Shown: positions 1 to 7,269, numbered from the stretch's first letter. The stretch is DNA of 64,000 nucleotides from JAVBMP01 sp031552195 (GCA_031552195.1 JAVBMT010000017.1:1-64000); one strand, 5' to 3'. Notes: generated by a model from the sequence alone, not told the origin. Translations and numbers: made by a program.

Positions 1-78
1 CTTTCGGCTTTTCAGAATCGCTTCAAGCTCTGCTCTCTGTTCTGGTGTACAATCAATCGTTCGTGCAGGTCGGCCCAT
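1..78 (-). CDS. IS630-family transposase, N-terminal fragment
   Basis: The 26 visible residues read MGRPARTIDCTPEQRAELEA and onward, the usual opening of the helix-turn-helix DNA-binding region of IS630-type transposases (Gly-Arg-Pro, then Thr-Pro-Glu-Gln-Arg). The start ATG at 78-76 follows the purine-rich stretch CCAAGGAG about seven bases upstream. The catalytic DDE region would lie outside the window, so activity cannot be judged. It is transcribed in the same direction as the herA remnant it interrupts. Confidence 0.8.
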   Translation of the reverse strand, partial: MGRPARTIDCTPEQRAELEAILKSRK

Positions 79-138
79 ATATACTCCTTGGATTTGCAGA
101 GTATATATTTATATATTAATTTTTGCAACTAGACACTA
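1..138 (-). mobile_element. IS630-family insertion sequence, one end
   Basis: This is the 5' end of an IS630-type element; the rest lies to the left of the window. It holds the first codons of a transposase (78 to 1) and, outside those, an AT-rich tip that reads GTGTCTAGTTGCAAAAATT from about 137 inward on the minus strand. The junction with the interrupted herA gene falls near 137-139, where the host sequence ends in TA, the dinucleotide that IS630 elements target. The exact boundary is inferred because the second end and its TA copy are not visible. Confidence 0.75.
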
Positions 139-236
139 GGCGAATCAATGTCTAGTAAAACATATATTTCGTCTGGAGAGACGCTTTCAACGACGCCAAT
201 TGCGCGTGATGCAATAAGTGAAATTGGTGATGCCAT
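129..236 (-). pseudogene. herA N-terminal fragment, interrupted by IS630
   Basis: The frame opens with ATG at 236-234 and encodes 35 residues before a stop that lies inside the insertion element. Residues 12-33 (AIGVVESVSPDEIYVLLDID, then Ser-Pro) match the opening beta strands of the HAS-barrel domain of HerA-type hexameric ATPases. The ATG overlaps the stop of the SIR2 gene (TAATG), a translationally coupled arrangement seen in SIR2-HerA antiphage pairs. HerA should run to several hundred residues; here the coding sequence is lost at about residue 33 where IS630 begins. The rest of herA may persist beyond the IS, outside the window. The HerA call rests on a short but characteristic segment. 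Confidence 0.72.
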
Positions 237-1561
237 TAGATTACCTCACCTGTCCCACTCTCGTTTTTTTCCTTGCTGTCTTTATCCTGGTAGGTTTCCC
301 AGCCCCTATTTTTCAATAGCTCAACCTGGCGAAGCGTAATGCGGTCAATGGCAGGTTTTGGTAGATAATTTTCAACCAACGTTGGCATATGGCCAAAATG
401 AGGGCCAAATAAAATTGATATTTGAGATTTCCTACCTGCATAATCACAAAACCTTTTAATCCTTTTCTCTATGTCTCCATGCGCAATAATTACTAAATGG
501 GTTGAAGGAATTGTTAGCATATCGATTATTGTTCTATTAATATGTTCATCACCAAATCCATACCCATAAACGACTAAGGCAGAATTTGGTCTGCATATTG
601 CGGCAGAATAATCTCTAAATAGCTCTACATATGGATATTCAGATGTTTCTCTGTCTTTCGCTGCATTGGGGTAAATCATAACAGAGTTTATTGGATCTTT
701 GCTGAAAGCAGGGTGGCTTTCCTCTGCTCCAAAAGGAAGTCCAACCTTTCTGACGAAACCATTATGATATATCCAATCCAATGAACCGTGTAGCTTTGTC
801 AGCCGTACAACACCTTCTAGATAACGAGGTTCACCACGTATTCCTGGTGGATTATAGTGAATATCTATATCAAGGCGGGATGAGCGAAAAATAGGCTCAA
901 GCGTGCCTATAAAACGGTCAAGTACATGCAGACCAGCTAAATCTGCGCCATACTCTATGAGCCTGTCATAGTTTGTTGTAAATATATTAAGGCGCTCTCT
1001 TGTTGCTGTTCTGCTTGAAAAACTAAGCAGAAAAGATACCAACATAACAATTGGCTCAATATCATCTGATGCTGCTTCATCCTCTAATGGTATATTTTCT
1101 ACAGCATGTTTTATATCCCTCTCAGTTCTTGCTATTCCATATATAAAATTTCTAATCAGAACATTTATTGCGCTTTCAACATTTTTTTGGTCGTTAACTT
1201 TTTTTAATATCTTAAATCCTTGTGCTAATGCATTAGCAGTTCGTATCTGGTCTTCAATGTTAGCTGAACCGCGACCAGATGCTTTTGCAAAATCATTTGC
1301 AGCTAATTCAATTTCTCTAGCATGAGGAAAATCTGTATAGTTACATTGCATGCCAGTAGAATCAACTTTAGCTTGTGTTGCGACTGCTCGAGTGAACCCA
1401 CTGCCGAGGAGTAGTGCTAAATGTTCGCTTTGAAAGACGGCTGTCAGCCAAGGCTCTATATCTTTCTTTTGTTTTTTTAACGATTCGCCATCGTCAGGAT
1501 TTTGCACATCAAGATTTTCTTCGCTACCCACACGATATAGATGTTTTCCCCACTCTGGCAT
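236..1561 (-). CDS. SIR2-domain antiphage protein (SIR2-HerA type)
   Basis: This 441-residue protein has the marks of a defence SIR2 NADase: a glycine-rich nucleotide-binding opening (LALLLGSGFTRA near residue 50), FTTNYDRL, then KLHGSLDW with the putative catalytic His, and a GYGFGDEHIN segment. In known SIR2-HerA systems the SIR2 subunit depletes NAD+ when the HerA ring is triggered by infection. The ATG at 1561 is preferred over an upstream GTG (1567) because a G-rich ribosome site sits five bases before it. Base composition is clearly more AT-rich than the chromosome, which suggests transfer. Its partner herA is broken, so whether it still acts is unknown. Confidence 0.8.
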   Translation of the reverse strand: MPEWGKHLYRVGSEENLDVQNPDDGESLKKQKKDIEPWLTAVFQSEHLALLLGSGFTRAVATQAKVDSTGMQCNYTDFPHAREIELAANDFAKASGRGSANIEDQIRTANALAQGFKILKKVNDQKNVESAINVLIRNFIYGIARTERDIKHAVENIPLEDEAASDDIEPIVMLVSFLLSFSSRTATRERLNIFTTNYDRLIEYGADLAGLHVLDRFIGTLEPIFRSSRLDIDIHYNPPGIRGEPRYLEGVVRLTKLHGSLDWIYHNGFVRKVGLPFGAEESHPAFSKDPINSVMIYPNAAKDRETSEYPYVELFRDYSAAICRPNSALVVYGYGFGDEHINRTIIDMLTIPSTHLVIIAHGDIEKRIKRFCDYAGRKSQISILFGPHFGHMPTLVENYLPKPAIDRITLRQVELLKNRGWETYQDKDSKEKNESGTGEVI

Positions 1562-1630
1562 GTGCACCCCCCTGTATGTAGGCTGAATGTGGACTCACTC
1601 CACATTTTCATCCTGAAAATATTTCGTTCG

Positions 1631-1651
1631 CCCGGTTTGCCGGGATTTTTT
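1631..1651 (+). terminator. Orphan intrinsic terminator-like hairpin
   Basis: CCCGG and CCGGG arms with a TTTG loop are followed by A and six T residues on the plus strand. No plus-strand gene lies upstream of it within the window, so it would end either a small RNA or read-through from outside. It may belong to the transfer-origin region rather than act as a terminator. Confidence 0.35.
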
Positions 1652-1654
1652 ACT

Positions 1655-1722
1655 CCAAAAGAAAAAGCAGAAAGATTAATTTGCCGTAGTGTAGCGTAAG
1701 GAATTGTGTAACACAATCTGTT
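1655..1722. other. Candidate oriT region ahead of the relaxase operon
   Basis: The stretch before the mobilization genes contains GTAGTGTAGCGTAAGG followed by a perfect 15-base palindrome (ATTGTGTAACACAAT, 1703-1717). MobV relaxases of the pMV158 type nick beside short inverted repeats with a TAGTGTG/TTA-like core immediately upstream of mob. The position fits and part of the motif resembles such a core, but no nick site can be assigned from sequence alone. Confidence 0.3.
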
Positions 1723-1764
1723 ATGCCTTGTCCTCCTAGCAACTTAACAAACTGGAGGGCTTAT

Positions 1765-2148
1765 ATGGAAACAATTACCCTTGAAACGGCGCGGAAAGCC
1801 GGTTTTGACCCCAGGGCCTATTCACCCTTCATTCGGCAAGAGAAGATACGGGCCAGAATTGACTTTTGGGCGGAAATGGGTGGTAACGGCAATGCCTTGT
1901 TTTTCCGTCTGGAGTCCAACGGGGAACGCTTTTACGCACGTTTGGACGTGGAGCCGACAAACGAAGGCATCGACAACGCAGTAACTCTTATTCCTTATCT
2001 CCAACGCAATGACCTCTGCGACATAAAAGTGTCTTCTCCCCTCAGCACGTTTTGCGTCCGCGAAATTTCACTCGTCAAACAAGAACCCCTTTGCGCCTGG
2101 AGAGAGCAATGCGACCAGCGTTCACCGTGTTGCGTATTCAGAAGCTAA
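1765..2148 (+). CDS. Hypothetical protein upstream of mob
   Basis: A 127-residue soluble protein with no signal peptide and no family I recognise. It contains several short beta-like stretches (ALFFRLESNGERFYARLDVE) and a Cys-rich tail. The ATG at 1765 has GGAGGG seven bases upstream and is preferred over an in-frame start at 1723. Its 3' end overlaps the relaxase start by 40 bases, so the two are probably co-translated. Position suggests an accessory role in mobilization, for example an oriT-binding protein, but no sequence feature confirms this. Confidence 0.6.
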   Translation: METITLETARKAGFDPRAYSPFIRQEKIRARIDFWAEMGGNGNALFFRLESNGERFYARLDVEPTNEGIDNAVTLIPYLQRNDLCDIKVSSPLSTFCVREISLVKQEPLCAWREQCDQRSPCCVFRS

Positions 2149-3356
2149 AGACATGGGGCGCAATTGGCGGTTCCGGCAAGCACAATCAGCGGGAACGGGA
2201 AACACCCAATGCGGACGAGGCCAGGACAGCGGCCAACCGCGCCCTGGTGGGATGTGTGGAGGCCGACAGCGTGGCGTTGGTCAAAGAGGCTATCGGCACG
2301 CAGCGAATCCGCAAAAATGCTGTTCTTGGCGTGGAAATGCTCCTTTCGGCCAGCCCGGAATATTTTCGCCCTGGCCAAATCGAAAAGGCCGGTGAATATG
2401 ACGCTCACCGACTCAATTCATGGGTGGGCGCTTCTACGCAATGGCTCAAAGAGCGTTACAGCAACCGCGTGGTCAAGGCCGTCCTGCACTTGGATGAGGC
2501 CACGCCGCACATCCATGTGCTTTTGGTGCCGCTGGACGCTGCCGGCAAGCTCAACTGCCGCGCTTTATTCGGTGGTTCTCGCCATACACTTTCCGTGCTG
2601 CAGAGCGACTACGCGCAAGCGGTAAAGTCGCTTGGCATAATCCGTGGGATTGAAAATTCACGAGCAACCCACCAAAAGGTGAGCCAATTTTATGCGATTG
2701 TGGGTAAGGAGGCGGAAAAGGAGTTACCGCAGCCCAAACAAGTCAACGCCCCGAAAATGCCTTCAACGCTTGGGCGCTTGAGTGATAACGCTCTCCAGAG
2801 CTATGCACAGGAAGCCGCACGGAATGGGGCGCTTGCTCAACGCGCGGTGATAGAGCCGGTTGTCACCGCCATAGAAAATGAGAATAAGCTGCTCAAAAAG
2901 CAGAATTTGGATTTGAAAACGGCGAACTCTCGTCTTGTCAGCGAAAAAACGGCCCTGCAAAAGCACAGGGATGCCTTGCGCGGCCTTGATGTTGGCGTGG
3001 TACTGCGCCGGTTGTTTGGCGCACGCGGCCCGTATGACAAAAACGATTACGACTGCTACCAGTTGCCGGACAAGCGCGAAGTTCTGACTATAGGCTCATC
3101 GTGGCTGGTGGGCGAGGAAAAACGGGGCAAGGGGGCAATTGATTTGGTGATGGCGCTACGCGGGTATGAGCAAAAAGAGATGCGGAATGCCTTGGGCGAA
3201 TTGGGCAAGGCATTTGGCATGGAGGCCGTCGCCGGGGAGTACGCCGGAAAAGCCCTTGAGCAAGCACAGTTTGAGGTCAAATACGCCATGGAAAAATTCA
3301 TCCCGCAACACGGCCACAGCCATGAGCGGGAGAAACAAGGGGGCCAAAGCCGATAA
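2109..3356 (+). CDS. MobV-family relaxase with extra C-terminal domain
   Basis: The 415-residue protein nicks and carries one DNA strand during mobilization. Visible MobV motifs are the N-terminal VLRIQKLKTWGAIGGSGKHN with RERETPNAD, and the metal-binding HLDEATPHIHVLL triad near residue 127. A coiled-coil-like stretch (about 255-300) follows. The C-terminal 110 residues (ARGPYDKNDYDCYQLPD, then GKGAIDLVMALRG) resemble the CHC2/DUF3991-type primase zinc-finger fold but with few cysteines. The ATG at 2109 has GGAGAG five bases before it. The element thus encodes its own relaxase, but no type IV secretion genes are visible, so it would be mobilizable rather than self-transmissible. Confidence 0.85.
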   Translation: MRPAFTVLRIQKLKTWGAIGGSGKHNQRERETPNADEARTAANRALVGCVEADSVALVKEAIGTQRIRKNAVLGVEMLLSASPEYFRPGQIEKAGEYDAHRLNSWVGASTQWLKERYSNRVVKAVLHLDEATPHIHVLLVPLDAAGKLNCRALFGGSRHTLSVLQSDYAQAVKSLGIIRGIENSRATHQKVSQFYAIVGKEAEKELPQPKQVNAPKMPSTLGRLSDNALQSYAQEAARNGALAQRAVIEPVVTAIENENKLLKKQNLDLKTANSRLVSEKTALQKHRDALRGLDVGVVLRRLFGARGPYDKNDYDCYQLPDKREVLTIGSSWLVGEEKRGKGAIDLVMALRGYEQKEMRNALGELGKAFGMEAVAGEYAGKALEQAQFEVKYAMEKFIPQHGHSHEREKQGGQSR

Positions 3357-3362
3357 ACGCTT

Positions 3363-3653
3363 TCAGTCTTTTGATTTGCGCGGCCTACCTGGCTCCAGTT
3401 CGGAGAGGGTAGGCTTCTTTTTCCTAAGCGTGTCAATTTGCGCGATAACATCCGCTGGCGATATTTTCAGCACATCAGCTATCAAGAAAAGAGCATCCCC
3501 GGAAAAACCGCTTTTCCCGGCCTCTACAGCCGCTATGTAGCTTCTGGACAGTCCGGCGAAGTCCGCCAGTTCGCTCTGCGAGAGTCCGGCGTTTGTGCGG
3601 ATTGATTTGAGGGTAATGGCGGTAGCTTCCCGCAAATAAGATACAGTTTCCAT
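3363..3653 (-). CDS. XRE-family transcriptional regulator
   Basis: A 96-residue DNA-binding protein with a central helix-turn-helix (SIRTNAGLSQSELADFAGLS, residues about 16-35, then RSYIAAVEAGKS) of the Cro/CI type. It is divergent from the nuclease gene and probably autoregulates through the palindrome at 3678-3711. The start at 3653 gives a compact XRE domain; an upstream in-frame ATG at 3680, lying on the edge of the palindrome, would add nine residues. Neither has a clear ribosome-binding site. It ends six bases from the relaxase stop, in opposite orientation. Confidence 0.78.
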   Translation of the reverse strand: METVSYLREATAITLKSIRTNAGLSQSELADFAGLSRSYIAAVEAGKSGFSGDALFLIADVLKISPADVIAQIDTLRKKKPTLSELEPGRPRKSKD

Positions 3654-3677
3654 TGTATCTATATACCCGTGGGCTTG

Positions 3678-3711
3678 CATAAAAATGTCTATGTTGATAG
3701 ACATTTTTATG
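3678..3711. promoter_or_regulatory. Perfect inverted repeat between divergent genes
   Basis: Two 15-base arms (3678-3692 and 3697-3711) pair perfectly around a GTTG spacer. The outer ends of the arms are themselves ATG codons: one opens the longer version of the XRE gene on the minus strand, the other opens the nuclease gene on the plus strand. The symmetry fits a dimeric XRE repressor operator controlling both genes. It is the only obvious operator between them. Confidence 0.7.
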
Positions 3712-4164
3712 CGGCTGCTTTTAATTCTTTGCCTTTTTCTGGTCACTCCCCTGAATTGTGATGCCGCCACAGTTACCCGCGTCATTGACGGTGACACAAT
3801 CGTGGTGGACGACTCCATCAAGGTTCGCTTGTATGGCGTGGATTGCCCGGAGCGTGGGCAGCCTGGGGAGGCTTTGGCGACGGAACATATGGAATCGCTG
3901 GTATTAGGCAGGGTTGTGTTTTTAGAGGAGCAGTATTTAGACCGCTTTGGGCGAACTGTTGCCATCGTTAGCCTGGAAAGTGGTTTGACAGCGCAGGAGT
4001 CACTTTTACAGGGCGGTGCGGCATGGGTTGCCCCGCGCTACTGTAGACTGCCGTGCTGTTCTGCCTGGAAACAGCTAGAAGAAACCGCGCGAATATCCGG
4101 GGTAGGGATTTGGTCGGAGCCGCATCCCATCCCGCCCTGGATGTGGCGCAAACGAACAAGATAG
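3709..4164 (+). CDS. Exported SNase-like (thermonuclease family) nuclease
   Basis: A 151-residue protein with an N-terminal signal peptide (MRLLLILCLFLVTPLNCDA) and a staphylococcal-nuclease fold: ATVTRVIDGDTIVV, then IKVRLYGVDCPERGQP with the family's catalytic Arg, and YLDRFGRTVAIVSL. Enzymes of this family are calcium-dependent DNA/RNA endonucleases, often encoded on plasmids and mobile elements. An ATG at 3685 would extend it by eight residues; 3709 is chosen because it gives a standard signal peptide. No ribosome site is visible before either start, and both starts lie in or at the palindrome. The function in the element is unknown. Confidence 0.8.
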   Translation: MRLLLILCLFLVTPLNCDAATVTRVIDGDTIVVDDSIKVRLYGVDCPERGQPGEALATEHMESLVLGRVVFLEEQYLDRFGRTVAIVSLESGLTAQESLLQGGAAWVAPRYCRLPCCSAWKQLEETARISGVGIWSEPHPIPPWMWRKRTR

Positions 4165-4175
4165 GTTTTACTACT

Positions 4176-4442
4176 ATGAACAAACTGGTTATTGCGGCGG
4201 CAGTGGTCGGGATTATGATACTTGGAGCGTGCAATTCCAATGCTGAGGAAACTCACACTGTTGAATGGTATCTCGCGTCTGAAAACGCGGAAGCTTTGGA
4301 CGCCAAAATAAGAGAGTGCCGGAACAACCCAGGCGAGTTGCAGAATACGCCCAATTGCATCAATGCCCGCCAAGCCTTTCAAAAAAGGTCTACAAGCGGG
4401 CGGTTCCAAAAAGTGGAAGAGCCACCCATTCCCAAATTTTAG
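4176..4442 (+). CDS. EexN-like small lipoprotein
   Basis: This 88-residue protein starts with a lipoprotein signal (VVGIMILGACNSNAEE, lipobox LGAC). The mature part carries VEWYLASENAEALDAKIREC and NCINARQAF, the spaced Cys pattern of EexN/TrbK-type entry-exclusion lipoproteins, which block redundant DNA transfer into a cell that already holds the element. It follows the nuclease by 11 bases, in the same direction, so it is likely co-transcribed. The family assignment rests on this short motif pattern. An exclusion protein on an element without visible transfer genes could act against related conjugative plasmids. Confidence 0.65.
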   Translation: MNKLVIAAAVVGIMILGACNSNAEETHTVEWYLASENAEALDAKIRECRNNPGELQNTPNCINARQAFQKRSTSGRFQKVEEPPIPKF

Positions 4443-4460
4443 CAAGAAAGGACAAATCCT

Positions 4461-4757
4461 ATGAGCCATGCGGCCGTATTGCCTTCTGCAGAGTTGGCAA
4501 AGGCGTATCTCCAGTCGAATTTTCCAAAGGACGACCCGCTTTCGGACGAGTTATCCGAATCTCTTTGGAGCTTGGCCGGTGATGCGGCCTTGCAAGGTGA
4601 CATGGAATTATCCGAGCGGGCCATGGATAGAATACCGATGGACGCGGCTTTCTTTTTGGAGTTAAAAATGCTTCTTCCTAAAGAGGACGTGGCGCAAATC
4701 GTCGAAGGCATGAACATGAGCAAGGTTATCGAGCTATTTGGCGAGGATTATCTGTAA
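4461..4757 (+). CDS. Hypothetical small acidic protein
   Basis: A 98-residue acidic, probably all-helical protein (MSHAAVLPSAELAKAYLQSN at the start) with no signal peptide or recognised domain. GAAAGG lies 11 bases before the ATG. It is the last gene of the rightward nuclease-eexN group and ends just before the GTAAT/ATTAC cluster. Nothing in it points to a specific function. Confidence 0.55.
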   Translation: MSHAAVLPSAELAKAYLQSNFPKDDPLSDELSESLWSLAGDAALQGDMELSERAMDRIPMDAAFFLELKMLLPKEDVAQIVEGMNMSKVIELFGEDYL

Positions 4758-4762
4758 GACCC

Positions 4763-4922
4763 GTAATTTGTGTAATTACAAGTAATTTAGCAGCGATATA
4801 GATTACGCTTCCCCTTTGCGGTTTGTAAGCCTGTAATAAGCCCAGGGCGTTACACCATTACGCGGTTTTCTTTTTGGCGTAATCGTATAACGCCCTGCAA
4901 TATTTTATGATTACAGGATTAC
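4763..4922. repeat. Cluster of GTAAT/ATTAC pentamers, iteron-like
   Basis: Ten copies of GTAAT or its complement ATTAC fall within 160 bases: GTAAT at 4763, 4772, 4782, 4833 and 4879, ATTAC at 4775, 4802, 4857, 4910 and 4918. One pair forms the palindrome TGTAATTACA (4771-4780). The stretch lies between two convergent genes and is AT-rich. Such a density is far above chance and resembles binding sites for a replication initiator or another element-encoded protein. The downstream gene of the opposing operon is a DUF927 replication-type protein, which fits a vegetative origin. Confidence 0.55.
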
Positions 4923-4929
4923 GGGAAAA

Positions 4930-6753
4930 TTAGTCGTCAGCGTTCAGAATATTCCCCGAAACCGTATACATACGGACGGATTTACCGAGGCGCGGGGGCG
5001 TGTGAGTTCTTTTATTGTTGCCCTGCGGGTCTTTTTTGAGAAAACCCGCCGCATCAAGAATGTGGGCCACGCTATCCGGGTTGGCCCCCTGGCAAACTTC
5101 CGTGCGAAAGGCATCAGGCATGAACATAAACTCAAGTTCGTCACCCTCGCCACGCCAGAAACCGGCACTATTGTGCGTGACAGCAGGGCCATCCTCTTTG
5201 CGCCATGATTCAAAGCGGGAGGTTCGATTGGCGACAATGAAGCTGCGGACTCTGCGAATGGCAGTCCGGGCCTCAAGAGGGCCAGCCCCACCGCGAAAAG
5301 CAATCCAATCATCAAAGCACCGTTTCGCAGCCTGAAAGGCCGTTCCGGCAGGCCAGGGGAAAACCCCGAAGGAGGCAGCCAGTTCCCCGGCAGCCGCAAA
5401 AAGAGCGAAACGCTTCGCCGCCCGGTTTATTTGCCCGTCATTGGCGTTCCGGCATAACTCTTGAGTGTAGTGAGCCATCATTTCCCGCGTCTGGGCGCGA
5501 TATCTCGGTATATCGTACGTGAAGCCTTCCAGAAAAGCGCGGAGCGGCGTTCCGTAATAAAGCCGTGCGGCTTCCTGCAAGTGTTCCGCTAGAGTTTTTC
5601 CGTCAGGAAATCCATGCAGGGTTTCAAACACGCCGTAGCCGCTTCCGGCATTGGCTGGAATGTCCAGCACCCGGATAGCCTGTCCTGCCATGAGGCGCCT
5701 GTTGTCTTCCTGGAGCTTTTGCTCCAGGGAAAGCTCGCCGTTGCTTAGAAAAACAAGCTGCCATTCAGCGGCGGGGCGTATCAGCCCTTCCTTGGTCGCT
5801 CGTGACTTCCCTTGCCCGTTCGCAAGCATATAACTTACCTCTGCGGCCACTTTAGCGGACACTTGGCCTATCTCATCCAGGCAGAGCAAGGCGTCATTAT
5901 GCGCGGTAGCAATAGACTCGATTGCGTTGTCAGTGGCTCGCCAACGGCGAATGAAGCCATTTATGCCACCGCCCCCGGCGACGCTTCCGGCGACCCAAAG
6001 AGTGACCGATTTACCGATACTGGAGTCACCGATATAGTGGACGCCTCCGCCCTCAAGGCCAAGCGGCTGCAAGAGGACGGCGGCGGCAGCCGCGCATACC
6101 GCAAAGGTGACGCGGGAATTGCCGGGGCAGAGGCTTCCAATGTGCTTTTGCCATTCCGCCAGAGTGCCGCGTGTCCGAAACAGCGTTTCCATTGTGCCGG
6201 ACTGCAAAATTATTTGCCCAGACCTTTCGCCGTAAGAAGCGTCCGGCAGCACATACGTCTTGTCGTGCCAGCCGATTCTGGAAACGCATTGAAGCATGGG
6301 GATTGGCCGCGCCGACATGAGATAGGAGGCGAGTTCATTATTCGCCCCTGGCGCTATTCGCAAGCCCAGGTTCAGTAGCGCCTCACGGTACGCGCTGCCG
6401 TTGCCGCCCATCAGGCTCAGGGGCATGGCCCATTCATGCCACCGCCCGTCCGGTGATTGAATATGGAGCAGCATCCCCCAATTTTGCCCATTAACGTCAC
6501 GGGTGAGAGCGACCACGAATAGGAGTGAAAACACCCATGTTTCCATAGGTTTTTCGTCCTGCATTTTTGTCTTGTAAATGCCGTCCTCTTTGGCGCTGAA
6601 TGATGACGGCCAGGTGATTTGCCGTAAGAGCGCCGGAGCACTTTTCTTGTTGGCGTGAGGGAAATTTGATAGTCTTTTATCCGGTTCTCGCACTTCTTTT
6701 TCCGCCCCGGCAGCACCCGCCAGTGCCGCCGGGGTTTTGGTTTGCTGGCTCAT
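4930..6753 (-). CDS. DUF927-domain helicase-like protein
   Basis: This 607-residue ATPase belongs to the DUF927 group found on integrative elements and plasmids, usually with replication or primase functions. A Walker A (HYIGDSSIGKSVTLW, about residue 240) and a Walker B (ALLCLDEIGQ, about 290) are clear. The first 70 residues look disordered. No primase domain is fused to it. Its ATG overlaps the stop of the upstream HTH gene by four bases, so alpA-HTH-DUF927 form one translationally coupled operon. It probably unwinds element DNA after excision; this role is inferred from context. Confidence 0.8.
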   Translation of the reverse strand: MSQQTKTPAALAGAAGAEKEVREPDKRLSNFPHANKKSAPALLRQITWPSSFSAKEDGIYKTKMQDEKPMETWVFSLLFVVALTRDVNGQNWGMLLHIQSPDGRWHEWAMPLSLMGGNGSAYREALLNLGLRIAPGANNELASYLMSARPIPMLQCVSRIGWHDKTYVLPDASYGERSGQIILQSGTMETLFRTRGTLAEWQKHIGSLCPGNSRVTFAVCAAAAAVLLQPLGLEGGGVHYIGDSSIGKSVTLWVAGSVAGGGGINGFIRRWRATDNAIESIATAHNDALLCLDEIGQVSAKVAAEVSYMLANGQGKSRATKEGLIRPAAEWQLVFLSNGELSLEQKLQEDNRRLMAGQAIRVLDIPANAGSGYGVFETLHGFPDGKTLAEHLQEAARLYYGTPLRAFLEGFTYDIPRYRAQTREMMAHYTQELCRNANDGQINRAAKRFALFAAAGELAASFGVFPWPAGTAFQAAKRCFDDWIAFRGGAGPLEARTAIRRVRSFIVANRTSRFESWRKEDGPAVTHNSAGFWRGEGDELEFMFMPDAFRTEVCQGANPDSVAHILDAAGFLKKDPQGNNKRTHTPPRLGKSVRMYTVSGNILNADD

Positions 6754-6956
6754 TTTCCCTCCAGCCGTTCTTCCGGGCGATATAGTCCGATGAATCGCAA
6801 AACTTCTTCTCGCTCATAGCGAATACCTTTCATATTCGGTAAATGTAGTGGCGTTGGTCCGACTTTGCGCCGTCGCCAGCCCTCAACAGTCCGCAAACTG
6901 ACTCGGTATAGATTGGCGAGTTCAATGGAGGTAATGAACATAGGTAAGTTGTTCAT
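6750..6956 (-). CDS. Excisionase-type helix-turn-helix protein
   Basis: A 68-residue protein of the winged-helix MerR/excisionase class (FITSIELANLYRVSLRTVEG, followed by WRRRKVGP and a recognition wing, ending in EEVLRFIG). Such proteins bend DNA at attachment sites or regulate integrase and replication genes. It overlaps both its upstream neighbour (stop/start overlap at 6953-6956) and the DUF927 gene (6750-6753). It may serve as the recombination directionality factor of the element. Confidence 0.75.
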   Translation of the reverse strand: MNNLPMFITSIELANLYRVSLRTVEGWRRRKVGPTPLHLPNMKGIRYEREEVLRFIGLYRPEERLEGK

Positions 6957-7204
6957 TCCGCATCCTCGTCTTTTACTTCAGGATGCTCGTGCGGTTGCCC
7001 CAAGCGCTCAATGAGCTCGCGGATCTCTTCCACGCGCCAACCAACGGCGCGGTCTCCCAACTGCACAGGCTGCGGAAAGCGCCCCTTTTTTACGCCCTCA
7101 AGAAAAGATGTTCGGCCAAGACCAAGGGCGTGCAGAACTTGAGGTAAGCGGCCAAATCCCTCTGGGGGGAGCGAGAGAATTTCGAACTGTTGTTTTTTTG
7201 CCAT
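6953..7204 (-). CDS. AlpA-family regulator
   Basis: The 83-residue protein matches the AlpA phage-regulator family: LPQVLHALGLGRTSFLEGVK, then GRFPQPVQLGDRAVGWRVEE with the conserved Trp-Arg ending. AlpA of P4-like elements activates integrase or excision. The ATG at 7204 is chosen because GGAG lies seven bases upstream; two earlier in-frame ATGs overlap that ribosome site. It heads the operon with the excisionase-like and DUF927 genes. A 10-base inverted repeat upstream (7244-7269) could be its operator. Confidence 0.8.
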   Translation of the reverse strand: MAKKQQFEILSLPPEGFGRLPQVLHALGLGRTSFLEGVKKGRFPQPVQLGDRAVGWRVEEIRELIERLGQPHEHPEVKDEDAE

Positions 7205-7243
7205 GTTCATCTCCATGCGTTTCGAGCCGTTGAGAAACAGAAA

Positions 7244-7269
7244 CGGCCCATATTGTTCGATATGGGCCG
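7244..7269. promoter_or_regulatory. Inverted repeat upstream of alpA
   Basis: CGGCCCATAT and ATATGGGCCG pair perfectly over a six-base loop, 40 bases upstream of the AlpA start. No T-tract follows on either strand, so an operator is more likely than a terminator. Confidence 0.45.

Noticed and set aside
148..339. Short plus-strand frame opposite the SIR2 3' end
   Set aside because: It lies antisense to the SIR2 end and herA fragment, which have clear homology, and has no ribosome site.
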